A DNA stretch of 64,000 bases from Acidobacteriota bacterium. Its GTDB lineage: Bacteria; Acidobacteriota; Thermoanaerobaculia; UBA5066. Both the position numbers and the translations under genes were made by a program. The stretch lies in the NCBI GenBank assembly GCA_029781975.1, contig JAKOVQ010000014.1:186001-250000 (forward strand), written 5' to 3'. The notes beneath the pieces were generated by a model. The model did no database searches, was not told the DNA's origin, and worked only from the letters and a program-made list of their open reading frames with translations. This document shows positions 57,664-64,000 of the stretch, piece by piece (the first letter of the stretch is position 1; each line of letters opens with the position of its first letter).

Positions 57664-58167
57664 ATGGCCGAACGCCGCAACCAGCAGGCAGGGCCCGGGA
57701 GGCGGACGACGGTTCGTGCCGGGCGCGTCCGCACCGGAGCGGCCCGGGTCGCGACCCTCTGGGGCGTGACGGCTCTTTCCCTCGTCGCGCTCCTCCTCGC
57801 CGGCCCTTCCGCCGCCGCCTCGTGCTCTCGCCTCGCGGCTCCGGACGGCGCCCCGGCGGGACCGGCGCCCGCGGCCTGCTGCTGCGCCGCGATGGCGGGA
57901 TCGGGCCCGGCTTCCGGCGCCACGGAGCGGATGGCCGAGCCGGGAGGCTGCTGCTGCCCCGCCGGCACCTGCGGCATGGGTCCCGTGAACCGCGTTCCCG
58001 ACGCTCCTCCCGAGAAGGCCTCGGCCCCGGCAGCACCGCTCGCGGCGAGCGACGCCGAGGTGGCCCCCCCCGAGCGGGTCGCGCCGGCGGCCCCGGCCCC
58101 CGCGATCCCCGAAGGGGGCGGAAGCTCCGACCGGCTCTTCCTCGCGCTCGGCGTCCTGAGACGTTGA
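57664..58167 (+). CDS. Cys/Met-rich exported hypothetical protein at head of Cus-type operon
   Basis: A 167-residue protein that I cannot assign to a family. A basic N-terminus and membrane segment (about 30-52) look like a signal peptide with cleavage near AAA-SC. The mature part holds eight Cys, mostly in two triplets: CCC (72-74) near Met77 and CCC (96-98) with Cys103 and Met105. Long Pro/Ala spacers follow, ending DRLFLALGVLRR. Cys/Met clusters often bind Cu(I) or Ag(I), and the next three genes encode a CusCBA-like pump, so a periplasmic metal chaperone or sensor is plausible. It is not CusF. ATG 57664 fits the TATACT position. The 72-base gap to the TolC-like gene includes a hairpin. 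Confidence 0.65.
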   Translation: MAERRNQQAGPGRRTTVRAGRVRTGAARVATLWGVTALSLVALLLAGPSAAASCSRLAAPDGAPAGPAPAACCCAAMAGSGPASGATERMAEPGGCCCPAGTCGMGPVNRVPDAPPEKASAPAAPLAASDAEVAPPERVAPAAPAPAIPEGGGSSDRLFLALGVLRR

Positions 58168-58192
58168 TCCCTCGGTCGACGAGGTTTCCCGT

Positions 58193-58209
58193 CCGCCCCC
58201 CCGGGGCGG
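58193..58209. terminator. GC hairpin CCGCCCC-CCC-GGGGCGG between Cys-rich and TolC-like genes
   Basis: A perfect seven-base stem with a three-base loop lies 26-42 bases after the Cys-rich gene and 31 bases before the TolC-like start. No T-run follows. It could attenuate the downstream genes or protect the 3' end of the first message. Confidence 0.4.
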
Positions 58210-58239
58210 CATCCGGAGCTTTTCGAACGAGGTGGACCG

Positions 58240-59655
58240 ATGTCCCGTTCCCGGTATCCGGCAGGCGCCTCTTGCGGCCCGCGCCGCAACGCTTCCTTCC
58301 TCCGTAGGCTCGGCCTCTTCCCGGCCGTCCTCGCTCCCCTCCTCCTGACCCTCGCCGCGGCCCTCCCGGCGCGGCCCGCGCACGCGGAGGAGCCTTCCCC
58401 CGGGGCCCCCGCCGCGCCCGGGACGGAGCTCGACCGCCTCGTCGCCGAGGCGCTCGCGCGAAGCCCCGACCTCGCGGCCGCGCGGGCCACGGCGGAGGCG
58501 GCGGCCTCGCGCGTGAGCCCGGCGAGCGCCCTCCCCGACCCGATGCTCTCCGTCGGCTACGAGAACGACGGGACCGGCATCTCGCTCGGCGAGGAGCCGA
58601 TGACGCGGCTCACGTTCATGGCCCAGCAGGCGATCCCCTTCCCGGGAAAGCTCCGGCTGGCGGGCGAGATCGCCGCGAAGGACGCCGACCGCTCCCGGAC
58701 GGCGCCGGAGAGGGTCGCCCTGGACCTCGCCGCGTCGGTGAAGCGCGCGTACGCCGACCTCGTCGAGGCGCGCGAGGACCAGCGGCTCGTCGAGGACCAG
58801 GTCGAAACGTGGAAGGCGATCGAGGAGGTGACCCGCGCCCGGTACACAGCCGGGATGGGGAGCCAGCAGGACGTCATCCGCGCGCAGGGCGAGAGGACGA
58901 GGCTCCTCCAGCAGCGCGCCCGCGACGCTGCCGCCGAGGAGACTGCTCTCGCGCGCCTCAGGGCCCTCCTCTACCTCCCGCTCGACGCGCCCCTCCCGAC
59001 CACGCTGCGCCTGGCCCCGGGCTCGCTCCCGGAGCTCCCGGCCGCCGACGAGGCCCTCGCGCGCGCCCTCGACGTCACCCCCGAGCTGAAGGAGGCGGCC
59101 CTCGCGAAGGAGCGCGCCGGCCTCTCGGAGGACCTCGCCCGGCGCCAGCTGAAGCCCGACCTCGTCGTCTCGGCCGGCTACATGAACCGCGGCTCGCTCC
59201 CCCTGATGTGGTCCGCGGGGATCGGCGTCTCGGTCCCGCTCTGGGCCGGGAAGAAGCAGCGCCCGCTCGTCGCCTCCGCCCGGAGCGAGGCCGCCGCGGC
59301 CGCGGCGAGGGAGGAGTCGCTGCGCCGGACGATCGAGGGGCTCACCCAGCAGCGCCTCGTCCGCCTCCGCCAGCTCGCCGAGGAGGCGAAGCTCGACGCC
59401 GAGGGGGTCCTCGTCCAGGACCGCCTCTCCGTCGAATCCGCCCTCGCCAGCTACCGGACCGGCGCCGTCCCGTTCGTCACCGTCCTCGAGGCGCTCAGCA
59501 CCGACTTCACCGACCGGCGCGCGGCCGTCGGCCGGCTCGCCGACCTGATCCGCGCCCGCGCGGACCTCGAGGAGTACTCCCTGACCGGGAGCCCGTCCTC
59601 CGCCATGGTTTCGCCCGCCCCGCCCTCCGGCGCCTCCGCCGGGTCGAAGATGTAG
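58240..59655 (+). CDS. TolC/CusC-type outer-membrane efflux protein
   Basis: The outer-membrane channel of the tripartite efflux system: 471 residues with a signal region (about 22-50; PAVLAPLLLTLAAALPARPA) and two OEP repeats. Family blocks are LDRLVAEALARSPDLAAARA, PDPMLSVGYENDGTG, and LDLAASVKRAYADLVEARED with paired coiled-coil helices, then QLKPDLVVSAGYMNRGS and VSVPLWAGKKQRPLVASARS. CusC proteins are often lipoproteins, but no lipobox Cys is seen here. ATG 58240 has GAGG seven bases upstream. The adaptor gene begins ten bases after the stop, so they are co-transcribed. Confidence 0.9.
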   Translation: MSRSRYPAGASCGPRRNASFLRRLGLFPAVLAPLLLTLAAALPARPAHAEEPSPGAPAAPGTELDRLVAEALARSPDLAAARATAEAAASRVSPASALPDPMLSVGYENDGTGISLGEEPMTRLTFMAQQAIPFPGKLRLAGEIAAKDADRSRTAPERVALDLAASVKRAYADLVEAREDQRLVEDQVETWKAIEEVTRARYTAGMGSQQDVIRAQGERTRLLQQRARDAAAEETALARLRALLYLPLDAPLPTTLRLAPGSLPELPAADEALARALDVTPELKEAALAKERAGLSEDLARRQLKPDLVVSAGYMNRGSLPLMWSAGIGVSVPLWAGKKQRPLVASARSEAAAAAAREESLRRTIEGLTQQRLVRLRQLAEEAKLDAEGVLVQDRLSVESALASYRTGAVPFVTVLEALSTDFTDRRAAVGRLADLIRARADLEEYSLTGSPSSAMVSPAPPSGASAGSKM

Positions 59656-59665
59656 GGAGCCCCAC

Positions 59666-61141
59666 GTGAAGAGAAGCCGCACCCTCGCCGTCGCCCTCTC
59701 GCTGGCCGCCGCCTCCCTCCTGGGCGGCGCGGCCCTCCTCTCCACCGCGTGCGGGAAGGGGGAGCCGTCCCCCGCCGCCGCGAAGCCGGCGGTCCGCTAC
59801 CACTGCCCCATGCACCCGCAGGTCGTGAGGGACCAGCCGGGCGACTGCCCCATCTGCGGGATGAGGCTCGTCCCGATCGACGAGAAGGCCCACGGGGCCG
59901 AGACTCCGGCGGCCCCGGCCACGGCGGGCGAGCGGAAGGTCCTCTTCTACCGCTCTCCCATGGACCCGAAGGTCACCTCCCCCGTCCCGACGAAGGACGA
60001 GATGGGGATGGACTTCGTCCCCGTCTACGCCGACGAGGTCGCCGGGGGCGGAACGGGCCCGGCGGGCCTGGCCCCGGTCACCATCGACCTGAGGGAGCAG
60101 CAGCTCCTGGGCCTGACGACGGTGAAGGTCGAGCGCGCGCCGCTGGCCTCGTCGATCCGGACGGTCGGCCGCGTCGCGTTCGACGAGACGCGCCTCCACC
60201 ACGTCCACCTGCGCTACGACGCCTACGTCGAGCACGTCGAGGCCGACTTCACGGGCCAGCACGTGAGGAGGGGAGAGGTCCTCGCGCAGGTCTACAGCCC
60301 GGAGCTCTACGCCACCCAGCAGGAGTACCTTCTCGCCCTGAAGGCGTCGCGGTCGCTCTCGGGCTCGACCATCCCGTCCGTGACCGCCGGGGGCGAGGAC
60401 CTCCTCGCGGCCGCGCGCAAGCGCCTCCTCCTCTGGGACATGGCGCCGGCCGACATCGACGCCCTCGGCCGGCGCGGCGAGCCCTCGCGCACCGTCAACG
60501 TCTACGCGCCGATCTCCGGCTACGTCATGGCGCGGACGGCGTACCACGGCATGCGGGTGACCGCCGCCGACTCCCTCTTCGACATCGTCGACCTCTCGAA
60601 CGTCTGGGTCCTGGCCGACGTCTACGAGTACGAGCTCCCGCGCCTCGCCCTCGGGCAGAGGGGGACCGTGACCCTCTCGTACTGGCCGGGGCGGAGCTGG
60701 ACCGGCCGCGTCACCTACGTCTACCCGGTGGTGGACGAGAAGAGCCGCACCGTGAAGGTGCGGCTCGAGCTCGCCAACCCGCGCGAGGAGCTGAAGCCCG
60801 AGATGTACGCCGACGTCGTCATCCAGGGCGCCTCCCGGGACGCCCTCGTCGTCCCCGACGACGCCCTCCTCGACAGCGGGACGCGGATGATCGCCTTCGT
60901 CTCCGAGGGCCAGGGGCGCCTCTCGCCGCGCGAGGTGACGGTGGGCGAGCACGCGAAGGGCCTCTACGAGGTGAAGGCCGGGCTCGCCGAGGGGGAGACC
61001 GTGGCGCGCGGCGCGAACTTCCTCGTCGACTCCGAGTCCCGGCTGAAGGCGGCCCTCTCGGCGATGGCGCCGGCCTCTCCCGCTCCTCCCGCCCCATCCG
61101 CTCCCGCGAAGGCCCCCGAGGCCCCCGGTCCCGCGCACTGA
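59666..61141 (+). CDS. cusB: RND efflux periplasmic adaptor (CusB-type) with heavy-metal-binding motifs
   Basis: A periplasmic membrane-fusion protein of 491 residues. The signal ends at LLSTAC, a lipobox-like site. Residues about 40-60 form a heavy-metal-binding motif (YHCPMHPQVVRDQPGDCPIC, then GMRLVPI) and a second copy without Cys follows (FYRSPMDPKVTSPVPTKDEM, GMDFVPVY). Such elements are typical of CusB/CzcB-type adaptors for Cu/Ag. The lipoyl-like hairpin and beta-barrel domains follow (GQHVRRGEVLAQVYSPELYA, VNVYAPISGYVMARTAYHGM, VDLSNVWVLADVYEYELPRL). GTG 59666 is used. The end has an Ala/Pro tail. It sits ten bases from both neighbours. Confidence 0.93.
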   Translation: MKRSRTLAVALSLAAASLLGGAALLSTACGKGEPSPAAAKPAVRYHCPMHPQVVRDQPGDCPICGMRLVPIDEKAHGAETPAAPATAGERKVLFYRSPMDPKVTSPVPTKDEMGMDFVPVYADEVAGGGTGPAGLAPVTIDLREQQLLGLTTVKVERAPLASSIRTVGRVAFDETRLHHVHLRYDAYVEHVEADFTGQHVRRGEVLAQVYSPELYATQQEYLLALKASRSLSGSTIPSVTAGGEDLLAAARKRLLLWDMAPADIDALGRRGEPSRTVNVYAPISGYVMARTAYHGMRVTAADSLFDIVDLSNVWVLADVYEYELPRLALGQRGTVTLSYWPGRSWTGRVTYVYPVVDEKSRTVKVRLELANPREELKPEMYADVVIQGASRDALVVPDDALLDSGTRMIAFVSEGQGRLSPREVTVGEHAKGLYEVKAGLAEGETVARGANFLVDSESRLKAALSAMAPASPAPPAPSAPAKAPEAPGPAH

Positions 61142-61151
61142 GGGGGCGACG

Positions 61152-64000
61152 TTGAGCACGCACAGCCCATCCTCCGGGGGCGGCGGTCCGATCAAGGCGG
61201 TCATCCGCTTCTCCGCCGAGAACAAGTACCTCGTCCTCGCCCTCTACGCCGTGGCGGTCGTCCTCGCCGTCGGGGTCCTGAAGAGGACCCCGCTCGACGC
61301 CATCCCCGACCTCTCCGACACCCAGGTCATCATCTACTCGCGGTGGGACCGGAGCCCCGACGTCATCGAGGACCAGGTGACCTACCCGATCGTCACCGCC
61401 CTCCTCGGCGCGCCGAAGGTGAAGACGATCCGCGGCTTCTCCGACTTCGGCTTCTCCTACGTCTACGTCATCTTCGACGACGGCACCGACCTCTACTGGG
61501 CCCGCTCGCGCGTCCTCGAGTACCTCTCGAAGATCCAGGGGAAGCTCCCGGAGGGGGTGAGGACCGAGCTCGGCCCCGACGCCACGAGCGTCGGCTGGGT
61601 CTTCCAGTACGCGCTGGTCGACAGGTCGGGGAAGAACTCGACCGAGGAGCTCCGGAGCTACCAGGACTGGTTCCTCCGCTACGCCGTCCAGTCGGTCCCC
61701 GGCGTGGCGGAGGTGGCGACCGTCGGCGGGAGCCAGAAGCAGTACCAGGTGACCGTCGACCCGAACACCCTCTCCGCCTACGGCGTGAGCCTGGAGGCGG
61801 TCGCGGCCGCCATCCGCAGGAGCAACGGCGAGGTCGGGGGGAGGCTCATCGAGTTCTCCGGCCGCGAGTACATGGTCCGCGGCCGTGGCTACATCAAGGA
61901 CGTCGCCGACATCGAGAAGATCGTCGTGAAGACGAACGACAACGGGACCCCGGTCACGATCCGCGACGTCGGACAGGTCTCGATCGGGCCCGACATCCGC
62001 CGCGGGATCGCGGACCTCGACGGCGAGGGGGACGTCGTCGGCGGCATCGTCGTCATGCGGAGCGGCGAGAACGCCCTGAACGTCATCGACCGGGTGAAGG
62101 CGAAGCTGAAGGAGATCGAGCCGTCGCTCCCGCCGGGCGTGAAGATCGAGACGACCTACGACCGGTCGGAGCTGATCCAGCGCTCCGTCGACACCCTGAG
62201 GGACAAGCTGATCGAGGAGATCGTCGTCGTCTCCCTCGTCATCCTCCTCTTCCTCTGGCACGTCCCGAGCGCGATCGTCCCCATCCTGACGATCCCGATC
62301 TCGGTGATCCTCGCCTTCATCCCGTTCCAGGCGATGGGGCTGAACATCAACATCATGTCGCTGGGCGGCATCGCCATCTCCATCGGCATCCTCGTCGACG
62401 GGGCGATCGTCGAGGTGGAGAACGCCTACAAGAAGCTCCAGCTCTGGAACGACCTCGGGCGGCCGGGCGACTTCCACAGGGTGCGCCTCGAGGCGCTGAT
62501 GGAGGTGGGCCCGTCGGTCTTCTTCTCCCTCCTCGTCATCGCCGTCGCCTTCCTCCCCGTCTTCACCCTCGTCGACCAGGAGGGGCGCCTCTTCAAGCCG
62601 CTCGCCTACTCGAAGACCCTGGCGATGGCGATCGCGGCGTTCCTCGCCCTCACCCTCGACCCGGCGCTCCGGATGCTCTTCGCCCGGATGGACCCGTTCC
62701 GGTTCCGCCCGCGCTGGGCCGCGCGCATCGTGAACACGGTGGCGGTCGGGACCTACCACGCCGAGGAGAAGCACCCGATCAGCGTCCTCCTCCACCGCCT
62801 CTACGAGCCCCCCTGCCGGGCGGTCCTCAGGCACCCGAAGACGACGATCGCCATCGCCCTCGCGATCCTCGGCTCGACCGTCCCCGTCTTCCTGAAGCTC
62901 GGGTCGGAGTTCATGCCCCCGCTCTACGAGGGCTCCATCCTCTACATGCCGACGACCCTTCCCGGCCTCTCGGTCACCGAGGCCGAGAGGCTCCTCCAGG
63001 TGCAGGACAAGGTCCTGAAGTCGTTCCCCGAGGTGGAGCGGGTCTTCGGCAAGGCCGGCCGCGCCGACACCTCCACCGACCCGGCCCCCTTCTCGATGAT
63101 GGAGACGACCGTCGTCCTCAAGCCCGAGTCCGAGTGGCGGCGGAGGGAGCGGTGGTACTCCTCCTGGGCGCCCGGCTGGCTGGCGTCCGCCTTCCGGCAC
63201 GTCTGGCCCGACCGCATCTCCCACGACGCCCTCGTCGACGAGATGGACCGCGCGCTGAAGATCCCCGGCGTCACGAACGCCTGGACGATGCCGATCCGGG
63301 GGAGGATCGACATGCTCTCGACCGGCATCCGGACGCCGATCGGGATCAAGGTCTTCGGCTCGAGCCTGCCGGAGATCGAGCGGATCGGCACGGAGGTCGA
63401 GAGCGCCGTCCGGACGCTCCCGGCCACCCGGTCGGCCTACGCCGAGCGGGTCGCCGGGGGGTTCTTCGTCGACTTCGACCTCAGGCGCGACGAGCTCGCC
63501 CGCTACGGCCTCACCATCGACGACGCGAACGCGGTCATCATGACGGCGATCGGCGGCGAGCCGGTGACCACCGTCATCAAGGGGCGCGAGCGCTATTCGG
63601 TCAACCTCCGCTACCCGCGCGAGCTCCGCGAGGACCTCGGGCGCCTCAGGCGCGTCCTCGTCCCCACGATGACCGGCGCGCAGGTCCCGCTGGGCCAGCT
63701 CGCCGACATCCGCCTCGTCAACGGCCCGGCGATGATCCGGAACGAGAACGGCCTCCTCTCGGGCTACGTCTACGTCGACTTCGACACCGGCAAGGAGGAC
63801 GTCGGCCGGTTCGTCGAGGAGGCCAAGCGCGTCGTGGGCGAGAGGGTGAAGCTCTCTCCCGGCACGACGCTCGTCTGGAGCGGCCAGTACGAGAACATGC
63901 TCCGGGTCAAGGAGCGGCTGAAGGTCGTCGTCCCGGTGACGCTCGTCCTGATCTTCCTCCTGATGTACATGAACACGAAGTCGGCGATGAAGACGATGAT
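61152..64000 (+). CDS. cusA: Heavy-metal RND efflux pump (CusA/CzcA family), C-terminus beyond window
   Basis: A trimeric inner-membrane proton-driven pump. About 949 residues are visible, the frame is still open at the end, and relatives have about 1047. Family blocks include TPLDAIPDLSDTQVIIYS, TIRGFSDFGFSYVYVIF, ELGPDATSVGWVFQYALVDR and the TM4 proton-relay motif GGIAISIGILVDGAIVEVEN. Of the three CusA copper-ligand methionines, two are conserved in context (APFSMMETT and RIDMLSTGI), but the third position, ARYGMT in E. coli CusA, reads ARYGLT here. Copper or silver export is therefore likely but not certain. TTG 61152 is chosen because GAGGGGG precedes it. It starts ten bases after the cusB stop. 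Confidence 0.93.
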   Translation, partial: MSTHSPSSGGGGPIKAVIRFSAENKYLVLALYAVAVVLAVGVLKRTPLDAIPDLSDTQVIIYSRWDRSPDVIEDQVTYPIVTALLGAPKVKTIRGFSDFGFSYVYVIFDDGTDLYWARSRVLEYLSKIQGKLPEGVRTELGPDATSVGWVFQYALVDRSGKNSTEELRSYQDWFLRYAVQSVPGVAEVATVGGSQKQYQVTVDPNTLSAYGVSLEAVAAAIRRSNGEVGGRLIEFSGREYMVRGRGYIKDVADIEKIVVKTNDNGTPVTIRDVGQVSIGPDIRRGIADLDGEGDVVGGIVVMRSGENALNVIDRVKAKLKEIEPSLPPGVKIETTYDRSELIQRSVDTLRDKLIEEIVVVSLVILLFLWHVPSAIVPILTIPISVILAFIPFQAMGLNINIMSLGGIAISIGILVDGAIVEVENAYKKLQLWNDLGRPGDFHRVRLEALMEVGPSVFFSLLVIAVAFLPVFTLVDQEGRLFKPLAYSKTLAMAIAAFLALTLDPALRMLFARMDPFRFRPRWAARIVNTVAVGTYHAEEKHPISVLLHRLYEPPCRAVLRHPKTTIAIALAILGSTVPVFLKLGSEFMPPLYEGSILYMPTTLPGLSVTEAERLLQVQDKVLKSFPEVERVFGKAGRADTSTDPAPFSMMETTVVLKPESEWRRRERWYSSWAPGWLASAFRHVWPDRISHDALVDEMDRALKIPGVTNAWTMPIRGRIDMLSTGIRTPIGIKVFGSSLPEIERIGTEVESAVRTLPATRSAYAERVAGGFFVDFDLRRDELARYGLTIDDANAVIMTAIGGEPVTTVIKGRERYSVNLRYPRELREDLGRLRRVLVPTMTGAQVPLGQLADIRLVNGPAMIRNENGLLSGYVYVDFDTGKEDVGRFVEEAKRVVGERVKLSPGTTLVWSGQYENMLRVKERLKVVVPVTLVLIFLLMYMNTKSAMKTM

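Noticed and set aside
1-64000. tRNA, rRNA, CRISPR, IS or prophage elements
   Set aside because: None were seen by eye. No regularly spaced repeats, transposase motifs or cloverleaf-like intergenic sequence were found; small structured RNAs could still escape visual search.

Overview
This 64 kb window is chromosomal DNA of very high G+C content from a Gram-negative bacterium. The envelope genes (an O-antigen ligase-like protein, an EnvC-type amidase activator, a TolC-CusB-CusA efflux system) need an outer membrane. A DnaK-HspR pair, a DUF1844 protein, a DUF4388 protein, an M14 peptidase with a GATase-like tail and a sigma-54 regulator together suggest Acidobacteriota, possibly a high-GC Thermoanaerobaculia-like lineage; Myxococcota cannot be excluded. 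I see no rRNA, tRNA, CRISPR array, insertion sequence or prophage gene, and no gene-free stretch over 300 bases. The longest gap is about 240 bases.

Layout. 1-5100: an O-antigen ligase-like protein downstream of carB. 5189-7154: a PAS-GAF-PAS-GGDEF diguanylate cyclase. 7163-8409: a YfiH/LACC1-type enzyme and a DUF456 protein. 8460-10938: a histidine kinase and a sigma-54-dependent response regulator. 10999-15220 (minus strand): dnaK, hspR, an RpoD-like sigma factor and a Ser/Thr kinase. 15338-19071 (minus): DUF1844, a secreted or membrane TPR-zinc protein, and a DUF4388-pseudopilin chimera. 19142-22632: mazG converging on an M14 carboxypeptidase. 22720-28915 (minus): an envelope cluster of an alkaline-phosphatase-superfamily membrane enzyme, an EnvC-like factor, an S41 protein without catalytic residues, a YibQ-type protein and a TerB-like protein. 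28905-38940: a solute-binding lipoprotein, a TPR protein, a histidine phosphatase, a methyltransferase, YceH, and an SNF2 helicase followed by a SWIM protein. 39018-53826 (minus): a double-length CPBP protease, a cytochrome c, DUF99, a cupin, a GNAT-SRPBCC fusion, an amino-acid permease, a thioesterase and assorted small proteins, ending with a CocE-type hydrolase. 53984-57513: an esterase, a GNAT-VOC fusion, a membrane protein and a GNAT. 57664-64000: a copper/silver-type RND efflux operon led by a Cys-rich protein; cusA runs off the window.

Two gene-expression themes recur. First, at least a dozen genes have a TAnnnT -10-like hexamer only 5-10 bases before the start codon, with no room for a ribosome-binding site, so leaderless mRNAs look common. 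Genes with a clear Shine-Dalgarno (dnaK, terB-like, cytochrome, esterase, CocE, SdpI, cusA) have longer leaders. Second, three genes (1885, 18581, 26735) have their expected signal or membrane segment only if translation begins at a CTG next to or overlapping the upstream stop codon.

The most interesting items are the predicted inactive S41 protease between EnvC- and YibQ-type genes, the overlapping face-to-face 5' ends at 28891-28926, the internally duplicated CPBP protease, the Cys-rich leader protein of the metal-efflux operon, and the leaderless and CTG-start patterns.
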